IMG/VR virus record: IMGVR_UViG_3300005613_000057
Span: 1 to 64,000 of that record
Strand: one strand, 5' to 3'
DNA: 64,000 nucleotides
DNA from: a virus
How positions within the stretch are numbered: position 1 is the stretch's first letter; each line of letters starts with the position of its first letter. Below are positions 48,417-56,720 of the stretch, piece after piece. The notes below the pieces were generated by a model. It saw only the letters and a program-made list of their open reading frames with translations, made no database searches and was not told where the DNA came from. A program made the translations under genes and the position numbers.

Positions 48417-48899
48417 TTATCTCTTTGAGTATGACTCACAAAAATTCACAACTTGCTCAAATGTTTCTCTTGAGTGAACCAACATATCCATGAAGACCTC
48501 TTGATTGTCTCTTGAAAGATTGTCATGAATATGTACTATTTTCTCTGAAATTTCTGGAGTTATGGTTACTTCTTCTCCAGAGGAATTTTTCAAAGTATAT
48601 TCTTCTCTTATGTCTTTACTACGAATCAAAGAAGAAATGAATTCATCCTTCAATGTTTCTATTTCAGCATCATCCAGAAAAGATTTGACAATTCTTTCAT
48701 CCGATGAAGAACGAGGAGTTACGGTAACAACATACTTTGAACCGCTCTTGTTCATCTTGAAGTCAGCCTTGACTATCTTTGAAAGTTCTTTCTTGACCAT
48801 CTCAGCTGTCTTGGAATCCTTTGTCTCAAAAGATACATCACTCTTCACTGAGAGTCCAACAGTCTTTATGGTTTCTCTAAGGTCTTTGAATTTTTTCAT
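48417..48899 (-). CDS. Hypothetical head-cluster protein, 160 residues
   Basis: Lys/Glu/Ser-rich, with a small alpha-beta N-terminal part (MVKKELSKIVKADFKMNKSG) and a helical C-terminal part (RETFEQVVNFCESYSKR). It overlaps the next upstream gene by four bases. Within the prohead cluster, so a core or internal protein is possible. Confidence 0.5.
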   Translation of the reverse strand: MKKFKDLRETIKTVGLSVKSDVSFETKDSKTAEMVKKELSKIVKADFKMNKSGSKYVVTVTPRSSSDERIVKSFLDDAEIETLKDEFISSLIRSKDIREEYTLKNSSGEEVTITPEISEKIVHIHDNLSRDNQEVFMDMLVHSRETFEQVVNFCESYSKR

Positions 48900-49162
48900 T
48901 CTTCTTCCTCTGCTACCTCTGAACCTTTCATAGCAAGGTCGTTTTCGTCTTCTGCCTTCTCTCTTTTCTTCTTTCCAACAATGGTGCTCTGCATCTCCTT
49001 GGAATTGTTTTCCTTGAACATGGAGTTTGCCAATTCTGTCTTCTTGTCACGAAGCTCAGCGGCAATCTTTTCACTCATTGCGGTATCAAGATGATTTTTG
49101 AAATCTACTGCATTCTTATTGAGAACAGAATTAATCATATTTTCAGTGTGATTTTCAGGCAT
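48896..49162 (-). CDS. Prohead core-like protein, 88 residues
   Basis: ATG 49162 has AAAGGAAAGTATC upstream; the frame is open further. MINSVLNKNAVDFKNHLDTA and KIAAELRDKKTELANSMFKE follow the small core-protein pattern (gp67/68-like) of T4-like phages, a helical domain and a Lys/Glu-rich tail. It overlaps neighbours on both sides. Confidence 0.55.
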   Translation of the reverse strand: MPENHTENMINSVLNKNAVDFKNHLDTAMSEKIAAELRDKKTELANSMFKENNSKEMQSTIVGKKKREKAEDENDLAMKGSEVAEEEE

Positions 49163-49544
49163 GATACTTTCCTTTATGAACTTGCTTTGATTTGAATGAT
49201 GCTGCCGCATCTGGTTTTTCATTTGGTTTTTTCATCTTGTTGTAATACTTCATTCCGACCTTTGAGCCAGAAGAAGTTTTTCTGTAATTTCTTTGGTCAT
49301 TTCTTTCCGATGGAAGAAGTGAACCTTCTTCCACTGAACTATCTGGATTATGACTCATGTAATCATGGACCACCGAAATGTAGTCCTGTGCTTTCGTCAA
49401 CTTACTCTGAACCCACGGTTCCAAGTTGGTTTGCGAATCCATCATTTCAAGAAGCTTGGTGGCATTCTCAACAATAGAACGAAGTTGAGAAATTGCCATT
49501 TCTCCGTCTTGATCTTCTGAAAGATAGTTGCGAAACGATTTCAT
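49155..49544 (-). CDS. Structural cluster protein, 129 residues
   Basis: AISQLRSIVENATKLLEMMD and LEPWVQSKLTKAQDYISVVH are a motif pair I associate with a small virion-cluster protein of marine T4-like phages. The C-terminal 50 residues are basic and disordered (KYYNKMKKPNEKPDAAASFK). Function unknown. Confidence 0.55.
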   Translation of the reverse strand: MKSFRNYLSEDQDGEMAISQLRSIVENATKLLEMMDSQTNLEPWVQSKLTKAQDYISVVHDYMSHNPDSSVEEGSLLPSERNDQRNYRKTSSGSKVGMKYYNKMKKPNEKPDAAASFKSKQVHKGKYHA

Positions 49545-49553
49545 AACTTTAAA

Positions 49554-50192
49554 TTACCTAAAAGTTCTCATGAAAGAACTCAAACAATCTTTAGGTGTTC
49601 TGCCCTCAAAATCCACCGTGTCCATATCTGTATTCCCAACGGCGACAGAGTAAGAACAAGTCACCTTTCCACTATCTCTACCCCAAAGAACTTGAACCTC
49701 CCCTTTGCGTCTATTGCTAAAATCATAAGAAACTTCAGGATAGTCATCATTCACATACTTTTCCAAATCCCTAAACGCGAAGAAATCATAAGATCCAGAT
49801 TTTTTCGGATTGGTAGTGTGGTCTATCATTTTTTTAGTTACGTCTTCTATTTGTTTTAGTTCAGCAGCACTGAAAGGAGTGTCATCTGCTTCTCTAAGAG
49901 TTTCCTCTTGAACTTTGATCACTGGATAAGTCTTTCCATTGAACTCGAACTCGTCGTTTCCTTCCCAAATTGCTGCAGCACGAGCTTTGAGGAATGCGTT
50001 TGCTTCGGAAACTATGTCTTCATGTGCTTCGACTTCTTCACTCTTTTCGCCAGTCCAATTCTTGTCAACGTAATTGAAGAACTTCTTCTTCTCGTCTTCG
50101 GACTTGAATTCGGAAGGAGAATTCACTCCAAACTTCTTCAAAGCGTCCATGAAAAACTTTTGATATTCTGTCATTTTTTCTTCGTTTAGCAT
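49554..50192 (-). CDS. Structural cluster protein, 212 residues
   Basis: MTEYQKFFMDALKKFGVNSP and SEDEKKKFFNYVDKNW form a head-cluster motif, followed by a low-complexity linker and a small alpha-beta domain (YDFFAFRDLEKYVNDDYPEV). The ATG at 50192 follows AGGAACG. It may be a prohead component. Confidence 0.5.
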   Translation of the reverse strand: MLNEEKMTEYQKFFMDALKKFGVNSPSEFKSEDEKKKFFNYVDKNWTGEKSEEVEAHEDIVSEANAFLKARAAAIWEGNDEFEFNGKTYPVIKVQEETLREADDTPFSAAELKQIEDVTKKMIDHTTNPKKSGSYDFFAFRDLEKYVNDDYPEVSYDFSNRRKGEVQVLWGRDSGKVTCSYSVAVGNTDMDTVDFEGRTPKDCLSSFMRTFR

Positions 50193-50201
50193 GATTCGTT
50201 C

Positions 50202-50717
50202 CTATTTTTTATCCTCATCCTTTTCAGATTCGGATGAAACCTGTTGTTCTTTATTTATTTTTTCTTTTGCGAGTTGTTTGTCGGTTTTTCGCAGATCTTT
50301 GACACTCTCAATGTTTTTCTGAATCATTCTATTCACAGCTTCAATTGATTCTTTCTTTGCAATTTCCTTGTCGGTGAACACTTCAAACTGTTCGCCATCA
50401 ATATAAGAAATGACTGGTTTTCCTATACCAGTTCCCAAACTCTTGAGTGTTATGGTGTGTCCCTTATGGTCTACATCCATGAGAAAAAACTCTTTTGCCA
50501 TGTTTGGGTCAACAAACAAGGCTTGTTTTTCCGCATCGGCTTCAGCGGCTGCAGCAGCTGCGTCACCTTGTTCCAACACACTTTGGGAAACGAAATCTCT
50601 TTTATCGGAAAGAGCTTCTTCTAATTTTTCTGAAATGCATAGAAACAGAGATTTCTTGAAGGATTCAAAATCCTCCTTCTCAAGAAATTCAATCATGTTT
50701 CTTGTTTTTTCTCTCAT
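50202..50717 (-). CDS. Structural cluster protein, 171 residues
   Basis: A helical N-terminal half, an alanine-rich linker (GDAAAAAAEADAEKQ) and a small domain with SYIDGEQFEVFTDKEIAK; the C-terminus is Lys/Glu-rich. It overlaps the portal gene by four bases (ATGA-type), so the two are co-translated. Function unknown. Confidence 0.5.
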   Translation of the reverse strand: MREKTRNMIEFLEKEDFESFKKSLFLCISEKLEEALSDKRDFVSQSVLEQGDAAAAAAEADAEKQALFVDPNMAKEFFLMDVDHKGHTITLKSLGTGIGKPVISYIDGEQFEVFTDKEIAKKESIEAVNRMIQKNIESVKDLRKTDKQLAKEKINKEQQVSSESEKDEDKK

Positions 50718-52237
50718 AGTCCGTATTCCGATTGGTCTTGTGGAATGAGTCCTTGTTTTCTTTCTTCCTCTATTTCATTGTTCATCTTCTCAATTTCTTC
50801 ATCTGTGAGTTTCAGAACATTTTTACGAATCCATGAATACGAGAAGAACTTACCAACGTATTGTGTCAAATTCATCAACTCATCAACCTTGTCTTTGCGA
50901 AGTTCTGCTTCCTTCAATTCACTGAAATATGTATCTTTCTTGAAGTCAAAATGAACATCTGGTCTTATTTCTTCCCACTCGTCTCTTGACATTATTTCAC
51001 GAAGAACAACTTGTTTACCCAATAAATCATAAAACACTTCACTGAATTTTGTTCTCAACCTACTCACAAATTTTGCAAACTTCACTTCATCGCGAGTTAT
51101 TTCTGTCGATCTACCCAAAGTAAATCCATTTTCACTTTCAAGACGAGATGCTGGAACATTCAAAGATTTGTAGAGTTTCTTCTGAAAATACTTCACATCC
51201 TCCATTTCCGAAAGATTCTGTCCGCCGGGAAGTGTGGAAATTTCTGTTCCCTTTCCACCTTCACGACGAGGCATCCAATAATCCTCAAGCATCGTCATAA
51301 ATCTTTTGTCGTCACGAATCTCACCAGTGTTTGCATCATAAACTAGTTTATTTCTGTGTTTATTCATCAAATCACGAAGATATTGTTCAGCTTTCTGTTT
51401 TGGTAAGTTACCAACATCCACATAAAATATTCTTCTTTCAGGCGCACGGGAAATTCTATAAATCACCACGGCGTCTTCCATCATTCTAAGTTGATTCAAC
51501 GATTTGATTGCTTTGTGTAGATACCCAACAATTCTCTTGTTTCTCGTATCATAAAGTCCAGAGTTCACCGCAGCAATCGCATCGGGAGAAATTCTCAAAC
51601 CTTCAACATCTGGAGCTGTCGCAAAATTCTTTTGCGAACCCGGAAAAACATACTTGTGAAACACATAAAAATCTTCAACGCCAGAAATCAACTTACTCCC
51701 ATCGGGTCTTGTCTCCTTCTTGAACTCACGAATCTTCTGAAGATTCAGTGGGTCGATATATCGAAGTTCGACAATTCCCTTCTTGGTGTTTTCTGGATTC
51801 ACCAAGATGTGAAAATACAATCTACTATCAATGTACCATCTACGAAAAAGTTCATATCCTTTTGTATTAAACTGCATCATCTCCAAAACATTCTGAAATT
51901 CCTTTGAAACCATCTTCTTTATTTCTGGTTCCAAATGAGTTCCATCCAAATTTATTCGAACGGTATCCTTTTGATCGTTGGTATCAATGCACTCATTCAC
52001 AATTTCCTCTACTGCTGTCTCACACTCGGGGTGAAGTGACATGTCACGATACTTTTGAATCAGTTCATAATCACTTCTTGTGGATCCATCCAAATCAACA
52101 TATTGACCATAAAACCCACCAGACTCAACTATTACAGCACCATCATCAGTATCGGGAGGAACGAAGGAAGACAGTTTATTATCTTCCTTCTCCTCTTTAG
52201 TTTTTCCGAACTTCAGTCCAAATAATTCAAAAGCCAT
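50714..52237 (-). CDS. 20: Portal vertex protein gp20
   Basis: 507 residues with RDMSLHPECETAVEEIVNEC, FRRWYIDSRLYFHILVNPEN and ELRYIDPLNLQKIREFKKE, which are gp20 motifs, then QKLYKSLNVPASRL-type sequence and DEVKFAKFVSRLRTKFSEVF. Portal subunits form the twelve-membered head gate and bind terminase. Confidence 0.95.
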   Translation of the reverse strand: MAFELFGLKFGKTKEEKEDNKLSSFVPPDTDDGAVIVESGGFYGQYVDLDGSTRSDYELIQKYRDMSLHPECETAVEEIVNECIDTNDQKDTVRINLDGTHLEPEIKKMVSKEFQNVLEMMQFNTKGYELFRRWYIDSRLYFHILVNPENTKKGIVELRYIDPLNLQKIREFKKETRPDGSKLISGVEDFYVFHKYVFPGSQKNFATAPDVEGLRISPDAIAAVNSGLYDTRNKRIVGYLHKAIKSLNQLRMMEDAVVIYRISRAPERRIFYVDVGNLPKQKAEQYLRDLMNKHRNKLVYDANTGEIRDDKRFMTMLEDYWMPRREGGKGTEISTLPGGQNLSEMEDVKYFQKKLYKSLNVPASRLESENGFTLGRSTEITRDEVKFAKFVSRLRTKFSEVFYDLLGKQVVLREIMSRDEWEEIRPDVHFDFKKDTYFSELKEAELRKDKVDELMNLTQYVGKFFSYSWIRKNVLKLTDEEIEKMNNEIEEERKQGLIPQDQSEYGL

Positions 52238-52270
52238 TGATTACCCTTTATAGTATATAAATTTCAAATA

Positions 52271-52924
52271 TCAGGTTGTTGGAGCAGCTCCACCAAGATA
52301 GGCTGTACCAGCATTCAAGTTTGCCAATCCAGTAAGAGCAAACGAAATGTTGCCAGTGGAAAGTGCAGTTGAAATTGCGAGTTGAACAGCAGTATCAATT
52401 TGGTTGAGTGAACTACCAGTTGGTTCATAATGAGAGTATGCTAATGATACTTCAAACTCTTCAATTGAACCAGCATCATCAAAATTCAAATCAATAGCAG
52501 CAAGTGATGTTGGCCACATATTGAAGAATTGATAACTTCTAACGGGAGCGCCACTTCTTGAAAGTTGTGTGACTACCCAGTTACTTTGACCATAGGCGTC
52601 CAATGCATCAGCACCCAATGGATTGCCATATTGAGCACATTGTGCCTGCCATGATTCAAATCTTCTTCTCATTATCATTTGTGTGTCGTTGTAAACTGTG
52701 ATACTCCAATCCTCAAAAGTTCTTTCTCCTGCGAGCTTCAACTTTCTACCACCGGGAGTAGAAACTTCCACAGTGTTGACAGTTGCTGCCGGAAGAGAAG
52801 CTGATCTACAGAGATATGTGAAATCAGCACCACCAACGATTGGACCACTCACCAAAAAGTAGTTAGCTCTTGCACCACCCAAAGCCAATTGGTTTTTAAA
52901 TTGTTCTACACTTGGTAATGACAT
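52271..52924 (-). CDS. 19: Tail tube protein gp19
   Basis: 217 residues: ANYFLVSGPIVGGADFTYLC, ERTFEDWSITVYNDTQMIMR and FFNMWPTSLAAIDLNFDDAG are the gp19 pattern. The C-terminus is longer than in T4 (163). AAAAGGAGACACATTAA precedes the ATG. Confidence 0.9.
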   Translation of the reverse strand: MSLPSVEQFKNQLALGGARANYFLVSGPIVGGADFTYLCRSASLPAATVNTVEVSTPGGRKLKLAGERTFEDWSITVYNDTQMIMRRRFESWQAQCAQYGNPLGADALDAYGQSNWVVTQLSRSGAPVRSYQFFNMWPTSLAAIDLNFDDAGSIEEFEVSLAYSHYEPTGSSLNQIDTAVQLAISTALSTGNISFALTGLANLNAGTAYLGGAAPTT

Positions 52925-52960
52925 TTAATGTGTCTCCTTTTTTAGTTAACTTCTATTCTT

Positions 52961-52968
52961 TATTTATG
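52961..52968 (-). promoter_or_regulatory. Late-type promoter box CATAAATA
   Basis: CATAAATA on the minus strand overlaps the stop codon of the first sheath gene and lies 37 bases before the gp19 start. Confidence 0.4.
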
Positions 52969-54823
52969 CACCAAATTCATTGAAATTCGCACCAGTTCTC
53001 GTAGCAATGAAGTTCAGTTGAATGAAGTTGATTGAACGAGTTGGTTTGATGTAAATGTCTGCCCAGAATTCGTTTCTGTCAATTCTTTCGGGTGTATTAT
53101 TTGTCTCATCACATACTACCTTGAAGTCAAATACGCCTCTTCTTGATTTGACATCTTCGAGATATGGAGCAACCAAGGAAACGAATCTTGCTCTTGTGAA
53201 TGCATCATTGAACTCAAAGAGTGAATACTTGGATGCGGTGGAAATTGCCTTCTCAAGAACAATGAACAGTCTACGAACATTGATTCTATCGAATGCACTT
53301 GGTTTCGAAAGAGCAGTCTTGTCACCAAAGAGAACGGTTCCTTCTCCAGGAATTGTTATGATTGGGTTTACACCATCGGGATAGATTTGATCTCTATATG
53401 TCTTGGATGGGTTGAATGCCAACTTCACAACGTCACGAACCTGTCCTCTATTGAGTCCAGCTGGGGACCACCATGCGTCTCTTGTGGTTTCTGTTCTCGC
53501 ACAGAGACCAGCAGTATCAGCATTCAATGGAACCCAACGATAAAGATCGTTGTATGGATCGTATTGATACTTGTAACCAGAGTCGATTACGCAGTATGAG
53601 TTTGATCCAATGGTTGTCTTCAGTTCGGTGCATTTAGCAACCTTATCGGGTTCACTATCAAACTCATTCTTGTTTTCTGCGGAGAAGAATGCAACTGCAT
53701 CCTTTCTTGTAGTAACAAGATCACGAATTCTAGCTGCACTGTTGCCAGTGAGACTTCCTGCGATGACCAAGTTTACGTCATATTGTTCGGTATCTTCAAA
53801 AAGGTTGTAACCATCTGGATCTGTTGATGGAACACTGGTAACTAGTGAAGTTGATGTTTGACCTGCACCACCAGCGAGTGACTGTGCAGTTCCTCCTCCA
53901 GCTCTGAAATATGTTCCGTCCGCATCATTTGTGATACCCCAATTCACAACATACGTTGTTCCACTCTTAATGGATGGTGAAAGACCTGTGTGGGTACTGA
54001 AGTCTGTCATAGCATTGTCAGGAATATCAGCACCACCAACGTAGATATACTGAGATTGGTTGTTGATTACACTCTTGTAGAATGTCGATGAACCATCTTC
54101 TGATTTTGCTTCTGGGAACACTGAAAGATTTGGGAATCTTTCCAATACGGTAAACTTGGAACCAGTGAACAAACCATCTTCATCAACAACCAAAACGTGA
54201 ATTTGGTCATTGGTTGTTGCACCCTGATTGTTGTTTGCTGTTGGACTTTCAAGTTTTTGTATATTTGAAGTGCTTTCTGGAGCGCCTTCATCCTCGTATC
54301 CAAAGAAGTTTGCATAATAAGCAGTTGTTCCATCTCCTCTATTCTCTGCCCAATCTTGGAATCTATCTGGAGAAGAAGTTCCACCTGGACCAGGAAAAAT
54401 AGCGACTCTCAAAGAATCTCCCTTTTGACCAGGATATCTAGCAATGATTCCAACATTATCAGAATCCAAATAATCCTCGTTGTATACCAACTGACCACTT
54501 GGATTTGCATCGTTGGTCACACCACTGTCTGCATTTTTAGCGGATACACCACCATACAAACTGCCACCAACAACACGAACTACCTGCAATCCTCTTGAAT
54601 ATCCTAAAAAGTTTTGTGCCGAGAACCACTGTTCGTAGTTCCAATTTTTTGGGTCGCCAAATGTTTCACGAAAAGCTCTTGGAGTGTCCACCAAAACGAC
54701 TTTCTTTGCTGGACCCCATTCGAAGTTACCAGCGATTCCTCCCAAAGTGGTGGCTACAGCTGGAACTATGGTAGTAAGATCAATTTCTGAAACATTTACA
54801 CCCGGACTGACTTGAAATGCCAT
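52964..54823 (-). CDS. 18: Tail sheath protein gp18, copy A
   Basis: 619 residues. The N-terminus (FQVSPGVNVSEIDLTTIVPA) and C-terminus (NTPERIDRNEFWADIYIKPT and QLNFIATRTGANFNEFGA) are those of the contractile sheath. The middle contains ESTSNIQKLES and a variable surface domain. Near-identical ends and a divergent centre link it to the next gene, a second sheath paralogue. Confidence 0.93.
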   Translation of the reverse strand: MAFQVSPGVNVSEIDLTTIVPAVATTLGGIAGNFEWGPAKKVVLVDTPRAFRETFGDPKNWNYEQWFSAQNFLGYSRGLQVVRVVGGSLYGGVSAKNADSGVTNDANPSGQLVYNEDYLDSDNVGIIARYPGQKGDSLRVAIFPGPGGTSSPDRFQDWAENRGDGTTAYYANFFGYEDEGAPESTSNIQKLESPTANNNQGATTNDQIHVLVVDEDGLFTGSKFTVLERFPNLSVFPEAKSEDGSSTFYKSVINNQSQYIYVGGADIPDNAMTDFSTHTGLSPSIKSGTTYVVNWGITNDADGTYFRAGGGTAQSLAGGAGQTSTSLVTSVPSTDPDGYNLFEDTEQYDVNLVIAGSLTGNSAARIRDLVTTRKDAVAFFSAENKNEFDSEPDKVAKCTELKTTIGSNSYCVIDSGYKYQYDPYNDLYRWVPLNADTAGLCARTETTRDAWWSPAGLNRGQVRDVVKLAFNPSKTYRDQIYPDGVNPIITIPGEGTVLFGDKTALSKPSAFDRINVRRLFIVLEKAISTASKYSLFEFNDAFTRARFVSLVAPYLEDVKSRRGVFDFKVVCDETNNTPERIDRNEFWADIYIKPTRSINFIQLNFIATRTGANFNEFGA

Positions 54824-54860
54824 ATTTTTATCTCCTTGAATAATCTTTTCTTACTTACTC

Positions 54861-56630
54861 TTACGCACCAATTTCGCTGAAGTTGGCGCCAGTTCTTGTA
54901 GCGATGAAATTCAACTGAACATAGTTAATGGAACGATTTGGTTTGATATAGATATCTGCCCAAAGTTCATTTCTGTCAATTCTTTCAGGTGTATTGTTTG
55001 TTTCGTCGCATACTACCTTATAATCTATCAAACCTCTTCTCGACTTCACATCTTCAAGATAGGGTGAAATCAAAGAGATGAATCTTGCTCTTGTGAACGC
55101 ATCATTGAACTCAAAGAGTGAATACTTAGATGCAGTAGAAATTGCCTTCTCAAGAACGATGAAGAGTCTTCTTACATTGATTCTATCAAATGCACTTGGT
55201 TTCGAGAGAGCAGTCTTGTCACCAAGAAGAAGTGTTCCTGTTTCTCTTTCTGTAATGATTGGATTGATTCCCTTTGGATAGATTCTATCTCTGAAAGTCT
55301 TGTTTGGCGAGAATGCCAATGCACCAGAATTTCTTAGAAGACCTCTGTTGTATCCAGCAGGGGACCACCATGCGTCGTTCGTGAACTCAGTTCTTGCACA
55401 AAGTCCGGCTGTGTCGCCATTGAGAGGAACCCAACGATTGACCTGATTGAATGGGTCAAATTGTTTTCTATATCCAGAGTCAATGACCACATAGGAACTT
55501 GAACCAACAGTATCCTTGAATGTTATGCAGGTATCCGCCTTAACAGAATCCGAAGAATTTACATTACTTCCGTTCTTACCTACTGGGCAAGAAACAAATG
55601 CAATGCAATCTTTTCTGGTCTCAGCAATTGTCTTGAGATTACCCACATCGGTAGATGTTTCAAGATCACCGCCGAGAAGAAGGTTTACGTCAATTTTTTC
55701 TGCATCAGCAAGAACACCATATCCGATCAATATATCTGGATCGGTTCTATTGTTGGTATAATTTTGCCCAGTTCCACCACTGAGAGGAACTGTAACTGCT
55801 TCAGCACCACCATCAAAACTAAATTCGTATGTGGTTTCCCAATTTGTATTGAGAACTCCACCTGCACTCAAACCAGCTGAACCAAATACTTCCGCAAAAC
55901 CAGAATTGTCGAGATCATATGAATCAAGAGATCCAGCAACTTTGATGTATTGCGATTCGTTATTGAGAACATTCTTGATGTAAAGCGATGTTCCATCTGC
56001 TCTTCTTGCTCTTGGGTGAAGAGAGACATTTTCAAATCTCTCCAAGATTTCTCCCTTGGTTCCAGTGAACAGTCCATCTTCGTCGATGACAGCAACGTGA
56101 ACTTGGTCAAAACTTTGTGTCAAACCACCAAGAGTGAGAATATTGTCTGTATGTAGTGGTTGTCTAGCAAAACTACTGTAATATGCCCAATCTGCTGCGG
56201 TTGCACCATTTCTTGCGACAGAAACGGCAAGTGAGTCGCCCTTTTCTCCAGCATATTTTGCCATGAATCCAGAAGCAACTTTGGTTGTTAGATCAACTGC
56301 GTCTGTTGGAGCATAAGCATCGTCACCACTTGCTTCGCCAGTATTTGCGTTTTGTGTGTTCGAAGAATTGTTACTCATTGCTCTGACCATCAACAATCCT
56401 TGGGAATACCCCAAGAAGTTGAGAGCAGTCATGTAGTTTGCAGCGTTCCACTGCTTTAAATCACCAAAAATTTCACGAAAAGTCTTTGGAGTGTCGATCA
56501 AGACAGCTTCATTTGCTGGTCCCCACTCTGTTGGGAACGAAATTCCAGCTCTAGTCGTAGCAACAGCTGGAACTATGGTAGTGAGATCGAACTCACTTAC
56601 ATTTACACCTGGACTTACTTGAAATGGCAT
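54861..56630 (-). CDS. 18: Tail sheath protein gp18, copy B
   Basis: 589 residues. It shares FQVSPGVNVSEFDLTTIVPA at the start and FEFNDAFTRARFISLISPYL and NTPERIDRNELWADIYIKPN at the end with copy A, but the central domain differs strongly. Both copies have a full-length sheath plan, so both may assemble. AAGGAGAAAAAAAT precedes the ATG. Confidence 0.93.
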   Translation of the reverse strand: MPFQVSPGVNVSEFDLTTIVPAVATTRAGISFPTEWGPANEAVLIDTPKTFREIFGDLKQWNAANYMTALNFLGYSQGLLMVRAMSNNSSNTQNANTGEASGDDAYAPTDAVDLTTKVASGFMAKYAGEKGDSLAVSVARNGATAADWAYYSSFARQPLHTDNILTLGGLTQSFDQVHVAVIDEDGLFTGTKGEILERFENVSLHPRARRADGTSLYIKNVLNNESQYIKVAGSLDSYDLDNSGFAEVFGSAGLSAGGVLNTNWETTYEFSFDGGAEAVTVPLSGGTGQNYTNNRTDPDILIGYGVLADAEKIDVNLLLGGDLETSTDVGNLKTIAETRKDCIAFVSCPVGKNGSNVNSSDSVKADTCITFKDTVGSSSYVVIDSGYRKQFDPFNQVNRWVPLNGDTAGLCARTEFTNDAWWSPAGYNRGLLRNSGALAFSPNKTFRDRIYPKGINPIITERETGTLLLGDKTALSKPSAFDRINVRRLFIVLEKAISTASKYSLFEFNDAFTRARFISLISPYLEDVKSRRGLIDYKVVCDETNNTPERIDRNELWADIYIKPNRSINYVQLNFIATRTGANFSEIGA

Positions 56631-56679
56631 ATTTTTTTCTCCTTCATGTATACACGGAGTATATCTATACTTCTCTTAT

Positions 56680-56687
56680 TATTTATT
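56680..56687 (-). promoter_or_regulatory. Late-type box AATAAATA
   Basis: AATAAATA on the minus strand lies 49 bases before the sheath copy B start. A one-base variant of TATAAATA in a generally AT-rich gap, so weak evidence. Confidence 0.3.
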
Positions 56688-56720
56688 ATTTTCGTGTTTT
56701 TGGTGTTAACTTATAGACCA

